Shown: positions 13,480-26,260 of the stretch, piece by piece | Layout: the number at the start of each line of letters is the position of its first letter | How positions within the stretch are numbered: the first letter of the stretch is position 1 | Origin: Phlebotomus papatasi | Taxonomy: Eukaryota > Arthropoda > Insecta > Diptera > Psychodidae | DNA: 64,000 bases | Reading direction: 5' to 3' | Assembly: GCF_024763615.1 (NCBI RefSeq) | Contig: NC_077223.1 | Coordinates: forward strand, 79,422,627 to 79,486,626 | The notes under the pieces: model-generated | What the model was told of the DNA's origin: nothing | Database searches by the model: none | The model's input: only the letters and a program-made list of their open reading frames with translations | Position numbers and translations under genes: made by a program

Positions 13480-13570
13480 TTGAATCGTTTTTCGGGATTA
13501 TGGCTTTCGGGATTTTGGCTTTTCGGGATTTTGGCTATTCGGGATTTAGCCCCATTTGGGATTTTGCCTT
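13480..13570 (+). repeat. Minisatellite of TTTCGGGATTTTGGC units
   Basis: Several copies of a 15-18 base unit. The same unit recurs at 13826, 29119, 29405, 52683, 53890 and 57705. Confidence 0.8.
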
Positions 13571-13825
13571 TCATTGAATTGAATTTGAGTTTATTTCATC
13601 TCATTCTTGATCTTTCTCACCACCCATGCGTCCACTGCCGTCTTAGTGTTGATACCAACCCCCAGGATTAAACGGTTGTATATTTTGGTTTTACAATATA
13701 TTTACATTTCAATGGAACCTAGGCCAGTTAAAAAGATAGGGCAAGACTGCCAAGCTAATCTAATCAACTGTATGGCAATTTAATTTTAACCTAATTACAT
13801 CACTTCTCATAATCACCATTAATTT

Positions 13826-13955
13826 TGGGATTATGGCTCTCGGGATTTTGATTTTCGGGATTTTGACTTTCGGGATTTTGGCCCATTCGGGATTTTGCCT
13901 TTCGGGATTTTGGCGTTCAGAATTTTGGTATTCGGAAATTTGACCGGGACCCGTT
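13826..13955 (+). repeat. Minisatellite of TTTCGGGATTTTGGC units
   Basis: Second array in the same orientation, ending in TTTGACCGGGACCCGT, an end also seen for the arrays at 29740 and 52680. Confidence 0.8.
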
Positions 13956-14357
13956 GCAACGAGGCACTTCAATGAACTCTTCTACTACTACTAGTTCATC
14001 ATTTTATAACACATTTTAAATATTTCTTAGAATATTTCTTTTTAATTGCAAATTGGCCTACAATTAAAAAAAAATCTTTTTTTATCTTGCCAAGTTTTTC
14101 TTTTATCAATTTTAAAATGATTTTCTTTTCAAATTAAAAAAGATGTGTAGAACAATTTAATAAACAAAACTAAATTGTCATTTTAAGATTATCATTTAAA
14201 GAAATACGAATTCATACATTTTCAATTTGAAATTTTACTTAATGTGAAATGCCAAATTATTCTTTAAAGAAACAAACTTAAGTTAAGCTGGACCTTAGCT
14301 GCTTTAGGATAGAATTTAAAATTGTTTTAAATTCGAATTTCATATCGACTTGTACCA

Positions 14358-16413
14358 AGGGGGAGATATTAGGGTCGGAAGTGGTGTACAGCTGAAAATG
14401 AAGTGCTTGGAAGTCTTTGGAAGTGAGAGTGCCCGAAAATAAAGTTTTCTCTGGCTAGCTTCGAATTTTGCAGACTATGCACTGCTTTTAGCTCAGATTT
14501 TTAATTCGGACGGCAGTATAATTTGAAAAGTTTGTTAACATTTTACAAGTTCGGTTATGATAATGAAATCACTGGGAAACCTGGGCAGATATATTGTGAG
14601 ACTACTGCCACGCTGCGCAATGGGCTTGAAACCTTTAGAGACTGGAAGATGTAAGGAAGCATGAAAGAGCTTGTCTTGGGGTTTCCGGCCTTTAAGACAG
14701 GTTCGAAGTATACCTAGGCCTGTTGCCGCCTTTAGAAGCCAATATTGAGAAAGGAATTGGCTGGGTTGTCAGTTTTGATGAGGTAGCAGATACTAAATTA
14801 ATGCTCGTATTGATGACAAAAAAAAAATGAGAAATCCCATCTTTTGATGTTGATGGTAGTGATATAAGGGAAAAGTACCTCGGATCGGAATGTTAAGAGA
14901 CATGCTCGATATTTAGTTGAAAATATAAGCCTCAAAATACTATTTGGTATTTTTGTGTATTCTAATCGGTATATTAGTGATCCATTTAACTATATCTGTG
15001 AGTTTGAACTTTAAAATTTTACAATAAATGAATAAAAAATAGATGTAATTGCTACTGTGTACTCTGTACCTCGGATCGTAACGAATTTAATCAGGCGTCT
15101 CACGGAAAATTGGCTATATAAATTAAATCTACACTAATGCACTGTATTCTTGTAAGAATTAAATGATAAAAAAAGTAGCTAATAATTTTTAAAAGTTCAT
15201 TTTAATTGATGCAATAATATGACAATAACTTGACGATCCGAGGAACACTGCCGATCGCTGGTACTCTTCCCTTATGCTGGTCCGAACTGATAATGACGAA
15301 AAAGATTTGCATAAGGGCTCGATTGGTCGATGCCCAACTGAGAAAACCCTTCCGCCAATCTGGTGGACCGGTTAAATGTTGCGATATCAAGGTTAGATCG
15401 TTTAGCTGGAACCTGTTATATCTAAAGATACATGTGTGATCTCTAAATGACGAACGATAGGCAAATTAGTATTGTTATAGCCCGACGCAACTATAGAATT
15501 AGACTGTTCAATAAAGCAACAATTTCTTCCAAGAAGTAAATCTAACTCGGCACAAAAAAAAGTAAAATCCAAAGTACAACATACTTTGCAGCGGTAGCGG
15601 TTTCCCTCCTGATATGTTGCGATAAAGAACTTTTCTGGATCGATTTGTAACAGATGTTGTTGAAAAATAATCTAATTCTAATATACAACAACAGCGGAAA
15701 AGGTCTTGGACAAAATAGCCAAGCTTGTTGCAAAAGTTGATTTGCAATCATTACAACTGTTGCTGCAAATTTGATAGAATTCCAGGGAAATTATTTCGGC
15801 TACTCCAATGCAATTCTTTCTTAATAAAAAAAAACGTCCAATTTTGGGCAAACGAAAGAGCATAATCTTGCAAAATAAGGCGACAACACTAAATCATGGT
15901 CAAGTTCCAATGAAAAATTCATTTCATATTTTTGTGTACCAAAATAATTTGGTACGCAAAAATATGTACTCCTTGAAAGCTTTCTAAAACCAGAAAGACT
16001 TTTCAACACAGTTTCAATAAATTTAGAAACGACAATATATTTTTTAGAGACTCTCTTTCCAAAAGTACCTAGCTTTACTAGTGTCTTAAAAATTCATAAA
16101 AAGAAATTCAGTTGATCGCAAAACACAAATAATATTAAAATATCGCTATTATGCAAGAATATCTGCCGCTAAAAATTCAATATATAAGTAAAATTGCTTG
16201 AGATTTTTTTTGTAAATTTTTCCTTATTAGACTTTTCATAATATTAAATAAATTATTGCTTCTTAAGTATATGAGAAGTGCAAGAAGTGCTGGAAGTATA
16301 GCAGCATTTTCGGGAGTTTTCCGAAATGCTGGAAGTCTAAAGAGCTCTTCCATATAAATTGTGGAAGTGTTTGGAAGTGGTGTACACATTTTCACCCCAA
16401 TATCTCCCCCTTG
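14358..16413. mobile_element. Putative DNA element with AAGGGGGAGATATT termini
   Basis: AAGGGGGAGATATTAGGGT at the left and inverted ACCCCAATATCTCCCCCTT at the right, both next to GGAAGTGGTGTACA. No transposase seen between them. Confidence 0.55.
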
Positions 16414-17274
16414 ACTTGTACCGATTTACGCTTCTAAGAATTTTTAGAGTTAGCGATGTTTAGAGTTTAGATAAGGGAAGGGCAGTGTAGCTCTAATCAG
16501 ATTGTCTCCGTACCTTTCCTTCAGAATTAAAATACTATTAAAAACTATTCGCTACTTAGGGTACGTGTGCCAAATTTCGGCATAGTTGCATGCAAGCGTC
16601 AAAGTCACAAGTTTGAAATGCAATATCTTTAATAGAAATTGATTTTTTTTTCATTCCTTCTACTTTAGGAGTGTTGCTTAGAACCTTGTAAACAGTTTAC
16701 CGTCTTTATTTACTTTAAAATCGTTCTTAATATATTTTAAAATGAATAAAAATGTAGACATAGCTTTGGTGCCTTATTTCGACCACCTTCATTCTCATAG
16801 TTCCTTGCCCTTCGGGAATTCTTCCAATGTCTTTTTCACGTCATGTCGTTTGTCAAAGCTGCATTTTTGTTATTCTTTTGCATTGTATAATCTCTGGTCT
16901 AGAGTATGTGAAAACTAAAAAAATCATGGTAATTCGAGGAACAAAAAGGTGGCCGGAATTGCAAGCTGGCCGAAATTTGGCACACTTACCCTATTACCAT
17001 CTAATTATAACAATAATGCCCTGCATTAGATCACGTTTGATTTATTAAACCAATTATGGTGACATACCTACACAGGAATGCATGTTTGCGAATACACCTC
17101 TTTTTATTAATTTTTTTATAAATAGTAAATATTCAAATACCAGAAATATGTTAAATGGACCACAATACCCTAGCATTTATACAAAAATAGTAAATAGTGT
17201 CTCCGGGCTTATATTTTCAACTAATTACGGAGCGTGTCTCTGGTGTCTCTTAACATTCTGATCCGTGGTACCCT
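14873..17274. repeat. Inverted repeat pair crossing the previous element
   Basis: GTACCTCGGATCGGAATGTT at the left matches inverted AACATTCTGATCCGTGGTAC at the right, next to shared TTGAAAATATAAGCC. Related ends also occur near 15067 and 15233, so several copies are jumbled here. Confidence 0.45.
16557..16993 (+). mobile_element. MITE-A copy 1
   Basis: Termini TAGGGTACGTGTGCCAAATT and inverted AATTTGGCACACTTACCCTA, about 437 bp, no coding sequence. Five more copies are in the window. Confidence 0.85.
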
Positions 17275-18659
17275 TCTTTTATCCTGCTAATAATATGAGC
17301 TTGATCGTAGATAGAGTACAGAACTGTAGCATTGCAGTAGCTGCGATTCTGGAAAAATAAGTTAAACTGAGTACTCATTTTTCAAATTCTCACGAATTTT
17401 TGTTAGTGCTGAAAGAACTTAGAGGTGCTTAAAAGTAATACGTGCAGTAAAATTTTTCACCATTTTTCCATTTCTGTGAGAAAAAGGTAAGTCCTTTGTG
17501 ATGAAAATTGCTACAAAAATCGACCATCGTGGCACTTCACTTTCATTTCATCGACAGAAGCCCCATTGATTTTGTCGTAGTGAAGTGAAAATTTCAAGCA
17601 AATTGTGCATCAAAGGACCTAAAAATGTTGCGCACTTTGGTTAATAGATTTCCCTGCTTTCCCTATGAAATAGTTGTCCTATTTTCAATCGTTTGACAAA
17701 ATTCAATTACATAATGTGACCTTCCTTCAGGATGAATCACCAACGTTGATCACGGATCACGGAAACTTAACCATCAGTTTATTTTCTTTTATAAATGCTA
17801 AAAGAGATTATTGAACATTTTTCTATGATGGGAAATGCAATGAATTGTACATAAGAAGAGAAAAGATATTGCAATTGCAAACACTTCAAAGAAATAGTAA
17901 AAAAAGGATGAAAAGTGTCATACTCATAGAATTCTCGAACAACCACTTGTAATTTACCTTTTAGTGTTTACGTCTACTGCAAACAGTCCAACAAGATGTG
18001 AGGTAAACATTTAGTATGCACTTTGTTCTGGGTAGAGTGTTTTTAGCACTTTTCAATTAATTTCAACATGATGGAAATTCTCAAGGAATATCACACCCAT
18101 GGATTTCCCTAAGGCACTTATCAATCATTCAAATACTTAAAGCAATTTCACATCAATTTAAACAGATTTAAAAGGGATGGAAGAAGTAGCTTTTCAAATT
18201 AGTTGTAAAACAAAGCAAAGGAAATATTTTCTTGTTGATCTTAGGATTTTATTATTCGCTACAAGTTTTAAGCTCATTATTATCAATAGTCCTCACAAGC
18301 TCGGTTTACAAAAACTATGTAAAACATCTCTTTGTTGAGATTCTGTCGTTATGGAATTTGTCAGCCTTATACAGATCCTGCCACAGACCGATTATTAATA
18401 CTAATTATATCCGGAAATCATTTTGCGAGTCTTATAATTAAGACTTCAGACAGGAACAATCTTCATGTAATACCCTTAGAAACATAAACCACGGTTCAGT
18501 GAAAAGCCTCTTGAATTTATTTCAAACCATTAAATATTCAAACAGCGTAATTGGAAAGGATTTCCACTTGATGATTGACGTTCAATGAAAAGTGCTGTGA
18601 AATATTCTGAATAATGTCACAGTTAGTGCAAATATTTCAAATTTCTTAGGTAGAGTTCA
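17275..18659. other. Intergenic, nothing firm
   Basis: No recognisable gene; a 17521-17590 inverted pair (GTGGCACTTCACTTTCAT and relatives) is minor. Confidence 0.4.
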
Positions 18660-18673
18660 TAGAATTTTTATAA

Positions 18674-19273
18674 TAATAACACTGGTAAAAATAAAAGGAT
18701 CAAATTGACCCTTTTCCAAAGGATGGATCATATTTGACTCTTTGAAAGGGTCACCAGGTACCCTTCGAAAGGGTCACGGTTTTGACATCTATTTAATTCC
18801 GGAATAAACGAATAAAAAAGCAATGAAAAAGTGATCTTTGGTGTTCGCTCAGATGAGAGAAATATGATATCAGTAATAAGTTTACAATAAAACATGATTA
18901 TTCGTGATAAATGTGCATACTAAATTTCAAGAGATACAAAAGTGAACCTTTCAAAGGGTCAAATACGATCCATCCTTTTGAAAAGGGTCAATTTGACCCT
19001 TTTATTTTTACCAGTGTAATGGTGGCACGTCGTTCCATAGAGGAACTAGGCCTTCCCACAAGGAAAGTGTTCGGGACATCCATTATTATTTTTCTTATAC
19101 AGGGATGGGGTTGTCAGTCCCATGCCCCGTGGAATCAAGTGCAGTGAAGCTCACTGGATGCAATTCGAACCCCTTTTAACGCCAGAAAAATTCCTAGTGA
19201 CCTAAAGGGATTCGAACCCGGGACACTTGCATCACAGAGCGAGTGCTCTACCACTTGACCCATTGAGTGCCCT
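18674..19273 (-). mobile_element. tRNA-derived SINE with MITE-B in its tail
   Basis: Minus strand: head GGGCACTCAATGGGTCAAGT, A box GGTCAAGTGGTAGAGCA, B box GGGTTCGAATCCC, body to about 19018, tail of TTA repeats. The duplication TAGAATTTTTATAA lies at 18660-18673 and 19274-19287, outside both SINE and MITE, showing that MITE-B inserted in the tail afterwards. Confidence 0.8.
18679..19017. mobile_element. MITE-B copy 1
   Basis: CACTGGTAAAAATAAAAGGA at the left and the inverted form at the right; internal GGGTCAAA/TTTGACCC repeats. Flanking TAA on both sides suggests a 3-bp target duplication. Confidence 0.8.
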
Positions 19274-19486
19274 TAGAATTTTTATAACAAAATGATATTG
19301 AGATTTTTATATATATTTTTATATTCAATAAACATAAGAATGATGCACGTTTAATAAAGAAATATGAAATAATTTTTGCAGAAATTTACCGTAACCTTTA
19401 TGAAAATGTGAATTTATTCTTTCTTAGCCAGAAATTCAGAATCAACATCATTGTTCTATTTAGACTCCATTCTACAAATCTTTATG

Positions 19487-19628
19487 CCCAGCGCACAATA
19501 ATATTTGTTTTGTAAACATGTTTTTGACATTTAGATGAGAGTGAGTGAGACCTAGATCTAGTCATCTCGCTCATTCTCATGGGAAATTTTGAAAACATGT
19601 TTACAAACAAAAGTTATTGTGCGTTGGA
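19487..19628. mobile_element. MITE-E copy 1
   Basis: Palindromic, with CCAGCGCACAATAA termini and an internal GAGAGTGAGTGAGA stretch. Three further copies are at 31703-32122. Confidence 0.8.
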
Positions 19629-20277
19629 CATTATTCTGACAAATTTTAACAAATTTGTTTCTTGGTTTCATTAATTCTTTATAGTATTTTCACATTGCAC
19701 ATATAATAATCTTAGCCAAATAAGAATTTTTGCATTTCACTAATTTTATGGAATCTCAGTTATTAATATCATACTAGAACTTTTATTGAAAGCTACACTC
19801 TAAAACTTTGAAGCTTTATAGAAAAAGTCAAGTAGAAAACATTTTTAACAAAGCAAGAATTTCAGTTCTTTAAGAGAGAATTTCACTTCCTCAGTAAGAG
19901 AAAAAATGTATTGCTCTCGTCTTGAGAATAATAAGTCATGGTATGACTTACAATTCTCTATTGCACTTCATTGCTAACAATTACTATTATTAAACTTTAA
20001 ATTTAAATTTAAATTTAAGTTACAATAAATTATACAATGAATTTAAGCTTAAAGAAGGCCAATTATTACACAATGATAGATAAGCCATAAAGTATTCATG
20101 TGTGATATTATCTCATCTATCGTAGGAGCATAGATTGGAACACGCTTTGATGTGAGCTTATAAACCTCAAATATCAATAGTAGTTTGGGGAGTAAAGCAG
20201 TTTAATTAAAAGAAATTTAAATTTCTGTTTATTTTTCGTATTTCTTTGAAAAGAATGTGGTAAAACATTTACGTTAT

Positions 20278-20415
20278 GGCCTCTACAGATTGGGAGCAAT
20301 TTTTGTCAAAAATTGCTTTTTTGAAGGAAATTCCCTGCAGCGTTGTAGGGAGAAACGTCAAATTTCTGTCAAAAACGCAATTTTTGACGAAAATTGCTCC
20401 CAATGTGTAGACGCC
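20278..20415. mobile_element. MITE-D copy 1
   Basis: Termini GGCCTCTACA and TGTAGACGCC, with inverted GGGAGCAATTTTTGTCAAAA subtermini; about 138 bp. Copies at 21915 and 34913. Confidence 0.82.
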
Positions 20416-20458
20416 TTTACTGAAGCGGCACCTAAACCCCATGATCACAAAAATCATT

Positions 20459-21030
20459 AGCCGTACTCACTATGGCGTTGTTATCTTGTAATCTGTAATC
20501 TGTAAAGGGCTGTTAAGGCCATCATCGTGAGTGACAAAATAGTCACTTTGACGTTTCGTAATCTTGTTAAGTTTTTTTTTTTACATTTTGGTGTTTGTCG
20601 TCACAATGAGTCGCAAGTACAATAAACAGCGTTTTAATAATTTCTTGGAGCAGGAGGCAAACTGCGATCTTTTGGATGTGAATGTTTAAGAAGAAAGGTA
20701 GGTAAGAAATTGACTTCCTACGAAATTACAATTTTTACCCTATGAATTTTTTTTTGATGACCGGCTCAAATCAAAACACTGCACAAATTCTGAGGTTAGG
20801 TAATTTCTTATTCAATTTTAGCTTTTTCTGAAAGTTCCGAAAGCTTTCGGAAAGGCATGAAGTTAGCTGCTAGTACTTAACAAAATAAAATTTTTACGAG
20901 ATTACAAGATTACGCACCCCAGAGTCCATTATCTCGTTATGTTCTCGTAATGTATTTTATGAATGGAAAATTGTAACAAGATTACAGATTACGGAGATTA
21001 CGAGATAGCAACGCCATAGTGAGTACGGCT
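20459..21030. mobile_element. Non-autonomous element with AGCCGTACTCACTATGGCG termini
   Basis: AGCCGTACTCACTATGGCGT at the left and the inverse at the right. A short ORF, MSRKYNKQRFNNFLEQEANC and seven more residues (20607-20690), is inside; I do not recognise it. Confidence 0.75.
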
Positions 21031-21151
21031 ATTATAATTCGTAACATTTCTCGTCTCAATTCTGGCATTCATCTTAAATTTTAAAGAAATGTATTCAAGA
21101 CTCTTTTGCACCGTTTCCCTTGTTTTCTCCTTGGTATCATCTGATTGTATG

Positions 21152-21455
21152 GCGTTTAAAGATTTGCATACAAAGTACACCTAAAGAAATTTTTTTGATG
21201 CCAACTTTTGGGGGTCTATCTCTTCTAGTTTACGAGATATTCGCATTTAAAGATTTGCATACAAAATATTCCTAAAAATTTTTTTTTGATGCCAACTTTT
21301 GGGGGTCTATCTCTTCTAGTTTACGAGATATTCGCGTTTAAAGATTTGCATACAAAATATGCCTAAAAATTTTTTTTGACGCCAACTTTTGGGGGTCTAT
21401 CTCTTCTAGTTTACGAAATATTTACGTTACATACAAAATATGCCTAAATTTTTTT
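21152..21455 (+). repeat. 91-bp tandem repeat, three and a half copies
   Basis: Units begin TTTAAAGATTTGCATACAAA and contain GGGGGTCTATCTCTTCTAG; starts at 21152, 21243 and 21334 give a 91-base period. Confidence 0.9.
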
Positions 21456-21914
21456 TTGTTGATTGCGTTAGGTCATATTTTCAATCTATAAGAGCAGATG
21501 TCATATCTGCAATGACAGCAATTTGTTAGGCAATGTAGGGGATACTGTGTTAGGGGATGTTATAGTTCGCCTTGCAAGGAATGTTGAGAAAACCAAAATT
21601 TTATCGAAGAAAACCAAAATTTTATTCCTATTCTTTGAAGCATTTATTAGCCTAATACTAACATTTTTTGTGAATTATACGTAATGAAAAATTTCATTTC
21701 CTGACTAATTTTGCCCCAGTCTCAGCTATTTTGCACCCAGATTCTCAGTATTTATCACTTTTAATGCATGGTTAGACGCTGCTGGTTTAGAGTTTCTATA
21801 ATTCAGTTTTAATAACTTACAAACTCTACAAGAGTACAGTAATGAAACACTTTAATAGTCTACTAATGTCTAAAACAAGAAGATGTTTATTTCAAAGCAA
21901 GTGAACAGTTTTAT

Positions 21915-22052
21915 GGCCTCTACACATTGGGAGCAATTTTTGTCAAAAATTGCTTTTTTGAAGGAAATTCCCTGCAGCGTTGTAGGGGAAAACGTCAAAT
22001 TTCTGTCAAAAACGCAATTTTTGACGAAAATTGCTCCCAATGTGTAGACGCC
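21915..22052. mobile_element. MITE-D copy 2
   Basis: Nearly identical to copy 1. Left flank TTTA-T and right flank TTTA fit a 4-bp target duplication. Confidence 0.82.
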
Positions 22053-22634
22053 TTTAAGCAGTCGAATGCATTTGATATCATGTGAAATTAAGAAATACAT
22101 TATCTTTCTCGCAATGAATATCTCGACGTAACAGTTGTGTTTCTCCAGCTGCATATTGAAATAAAACATTAAAAATAAATATAGTTACCAAGAAAATGCC
22201 AAATGATTTACAAAATACTTATTTTTGAGGGTTCAATGCTCTACCATATTTGTTATCACTTCAATAATTTTTGGATAAAATTATAAGTAATTTAAATTTA
22301 CGATGAAAGTTTGAATATATTAATTTTGCAAAAGTTTTCCTTATTTTGTGTTAAACTAATATTAACACATTCATTAAGTATCTCAACCACTTTAAAGCTT
22401 GCATAAATACAGTAATAATGCAGTTGGATTTCGAGTAAAATTCTAATAGCGATTTATTTAGCCAATTAAAACAAAATTTTAAATTTTCAAAGCTCATAAC
22501 CTTTCAAATTAATTTAGCTTAGATTAGGCTTTTTTGAAGTCCGATAAAAATTTATCTTTAATTTAACCTGTGACTTAAAAAATCTCTAGCCTTGAAAACA
22601 TACACAAAACTGAAAATGAGGGAAATATCGTTAA

Positions 22635-23307
22635 CACTGGTAAAAATAAATGGATCAACAAGGATCATTAGAAAAGTATCGTTTTTTTAACTGAATAATA
22701 AATGAGTAAAAACAATAAAAAGTAATTTTTAGTGTTCACTCTGAAAAGAAAAATATGTTGTGAGTAATAATTTTATGACAAAATATCTTCTTATGATAAA
22801 TATGCATTCAAAAATTAATATTTGATCCATCCTTTACAAAAGGATCAAATTTGGACCAATATATGGTACAAAATTTCGGCCAGCTTGCAATTTCGGCCAC
22901 CTCTTTTGTTCCTCAAAATTCCATGAATTTTTAGTTTTTGCAAATTCTAGAGAATAAACAATGCAAAATAATAGCAAAAAAATTCCATTCTACCATCGAG
23001 ATGATGTGAAAAAGACTTTGCAAGAATTCTGGAAGGATACGGAACTATGAAAATCAAGGTGGCCGAAATAGACAACCAATGCTATGACTATATTTTTATT
23101 CATATTAAAATGTATTAAGAATGATTTTAAAGGCAATAAAGACGATAAATTGTCTACAAGGTTCTAAGCAACACTCCTTAAAAAGTAGTAACAAAAAAAT
23201 TCAATTTGTATTAAAAATATTACATTTAAAACTTAAGACTTTGGCGTTTGCAAGCAACTATGCCGAAATTTAGCACACTTACCCTAATCCTTTTATTTTT
23301 ATCAGTG
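22635..23307. mobile_element. MITE-B copy 2, interrupted by MITE-A
   Basis: Starts CACTGGTAAAAATAAATGGA and ends with inverted CTTTTATTTTTATCAGTG. MITE-A (22862-23286) sits inside near the right end. Confidence 0.75.
22862..23286 (-). mobile_element. MITE-A copy 2
   Basis: Reverse orientation; right end AATTTAGCACACTTACCCTA, left end worn (ATGGTACAAAATTTCGGCC). Confidence 0.8.
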
Positions 23308-24746
23308 AATGTCAATGCCATTCTATGGAGAATCCAACAAGATCCTCAATTACTCTATCTTTAACCGTTTGGTCTCTAACTTTGTTCATTCTCTAACGGA
23401 CAGATAATTACTGAGCTTCTGTTTCCCCAAATACCGCGTAATCCGTAAAATATAGCATAATATGTATTTCCGAGGATATTTCTTCCAAGTCTACACTGAA
23501 AGCATTTTATTATATTTTCTACATTTGCTATTTGGGAAAATGTATTCGAGAGAGGCGTTTCTCACTGATGGGAAAACCTCCCATGCGATACACGTGTCAC
23601 AATTACTGCATCATAAGAACTCCTCATGCTAACTCCAAACAATAACCATTTACTTTACTCCACGTCCCTGGCTTCCGTTTTGCGTCAAATTCAAAGTCAC
23701 ATTTGTGGAAAATTAATTGGCAGTCTGAAACTTGGAAGTTTCTGTATTTCCAGCCAGCAAACATTCGCATTATGGTTATATGTTGTTTCCTCTTTAATTT
23801 TCTATGTAGCGTTAAATAAGTTCCGGGAATCACAGAAACTCCAAGCTCAGTTGAACTTCAAAGAGATAATATTCAGAAAATTATTTTTCTAGAAAAAATA
23901 TTATGTAAACTGTTAGAACTTCTAATGAGCAGGGAAAATATATATCAAAAGCAAACAATATTTTAATAGTCATAAAATATTTGTTTAAAATTTTTTATAA
24001 AAAATAAATTAAATTTTTTATTTATCTTTTTTTTTATTTTTTAAAAAATATATTAGGCTATTATTCAATAATGTGTGTTATAAATTTCTTGTTTTGTTTA
24101 AATTGTTATTTGTATTTTAATTTTTGCGCTTAAAGGCAATCTCGTGGATGAGCGCCTTGGCCGCTGCAAGTTTCTCCAGAACCCTCAGCATTCCTCCTAA
24201 GCCTCCTAACGATTTATTCCCTGCGATGACGATCCAATATGAACTAACTCTGAATACGTACTAATTCTCTCGAGGATATCTCTTTTGAAGAACTAGGTTA
24301 ACACTAATGCCGAAAATAAATACAGGCTGATCCTCGAGAATACTCAGCTCGAAAAATTTGGCGGTAAAGGATCAGCCCAAAACTATCATACACTGAGGAT
24401 TTAGGATCAAGGATTAGCGTTTCCAGCATAAATTTCTCCAGATCCTCCAAATTATGGGCTGATCCGTGAGTGTATTGAGACCAATCCTCATTTTTCGGGC
24501 TGATCCCTAAGCCGATCCCTGTGTCTATTTTGGGCTTAAGAATACTCTTAGGTGTATCGACGTCGCTTCGAAATATGTAAATTACTAACGAGGGGTTTAA
24601 TCGTTCGGAAGAAGCTAAAGCTTGGAATCGAATGAATTTCCCCATGGAAAAATGGCTCTCAAATCTTAGTCGCAGTAGATAAAAAAAACCTAATGCAGAT
24701 TTGGAAAGGTCATTTTATTGTGATTCTTTTAAACTATTTCTTTGCT
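23308..24746. other. Intergenic, one unexplained repeat-like ORF
   Basis: A minus-strand ORF at 24304-24645 has no recognised domain. The DNA under it repeats AGGATCAGCCC-like words in both orientations and resembles 48040-48130, so it is probably an unnamed repeat. Confidence 0.4.
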
Positions 24747-25870
24747 TTATTCCAATGGCTGGTTAGCAAACTCCCGCACCTTCTTCTTAATTCCCCTCAT
24801 CAGGTTCTTGACAAGTTCTTCTTCACGGGCTTTGACGACGTTTTTCCATTTTTGCTTGAAATCAGGCAAACTTTTGGCTGGTTTAGCCTTTTTCCTGAGA
24901 TCCTCCTTCAAAATTCCCCACTAGATTTCCATAAGAAGGACGCAGTTCCGGTGTGTTTGGCGGATTAAACTCTTTCTGCACATAAATGACTCTATTGTCG
25001 TTGAACCACGCAATCGTATCCTTATCGTAGTGGCTTGATGCTAGATCTGGCCAAAACAATGGTGGAACATCATGGCTTCGATAGAGCGGCAGAAGACGTT
25101 TCTTGAGATACTTGCTGTGTACACCTTTTCGAGTATTTGCCGTATAGTATTGTTGTCCAGGCAAGTGGTGGAAGTCGGCTTTCACGCTGGTTTCGTCGTC
25201 CATTAAAACACATCTTTCAAAACTTTTAAGAAGGTGATCATTCAGCTTTCTGGACCTTGTTTTGGCGGACTGTCGTTGCTTATCTGTACGATGAGGTGCA
25301 GGTTGGGCTATATAAGTCACTAAATCATTCTTCTTCATAATTTTATGAACTAGGTAGTGTGAAATACCCGTCTTTTTGGCCACATCTCGGAGGGATAGAG
25401 AAGGGTTCCTCTTAAAGTACCCCAGCACCCTTTTCTCCATGTCGCGGTCTTGAATTCCAGGCTTCCTACCACCAGCTTGCTTTCGGACAATCGTCTTTGT
25501 ATCCTTAAATCGCAATACTAGGGGAATGTTGGCATGGTTCGCATAGAGTAAGCCTTCAAACAACGCAAATTTTCTCTTTGTTTGCAAAGAGCTAGTTCGT
25601 CATTTCTTAGCCATAAGATAGATAATTATTAAGCTCATGAAACGGGATGAGAAATGGTAAGTCAGCTCTTTGCAGACAAAGAGAAAATTCGCATCGTTTC
25701 AAGGTTCACTCTATGCGAACCATGCCTACATTCCCCTACCTTTCGGACTGTTGAGCGCGACTTTCCGGTGAGCTTTCCTATTTCCGCATAAGTCGCATTT
25801 GGATTTTGTCGATTTTGTAGGTAAATGTCAACTATCTGTTGTCGGATTCTCTAAATGTCGGATTATTCTA
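24747..25870 (-). pseudogene. Broken mariner-superfamily (ITm) transposase
   Basis: In coding order: an HTH, RQQIVDIYLQNRQNPNATYA then EIGKLTGKSRSTVRK (about 25860-25745); a 150-bp rearranged duplication (25588-25735); FKDTKTIVRKQAGGRKPG; the first catalytic Asp in CVLMDDETSVKADF; then LPLYRSHDVPPLFWPDLASS with the second Asp, and EFNPPNTPELRP. A frameshift after PELRP moves the C-terminus (GILKEDLRKKAKPAKS to PLE-stop, 24747) to another frame. About 30 residues before LLPLYRS are deleted and an early TGA follows MAKK. The spacing suggests the DD37D/E mariner-like group. Non-functional. Confidence 0.85.
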
Positions 25871-26260
25871 AACAATCTTGCATCCGAAAATGATCAGCCG
25901 CCAAAATCGGTCTAAGCCATCCGTAGTACGAAATATTTCAAGGAAACACATATTTATAGATTTCTTTTAAATAACTTTCTTATACACCAGGTTTTGACCT
26001 ATAAGTTTTCTGCAAAACATTTTTTAAATCAATATTAAGCCAATTTTAAATGAGTTTTTATACATAATGCTATATCTCGAGAATCTAATCGCTAAAAAAC
26101 TACCAAAAGCGTTGTGATTTTTTTATACGAACTACAAAATTAAATTATAAAAACACATTATGAAACAAAATTTGCACTTTTTTAATAAAATTTGTGAAGG
26201 TAGAAGAACGAGAAAAGATTCATCGTAGCAAAAGTATTAAGTATCACATTTTCTTCGACC

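Noticed and set aside
13480..13970. CRISPR-like regular repeats
   Set aside because: Units are short, degenerate and without unique spacers, and the genome is eukaryotic; this is a minisatellite.
19195..19271. Possible tRNA gene on the minus strand
   Set aside because: A and B boxes are present but the acceptor stem does not pair, and the sequence continues into a SINE body with a target duplication.
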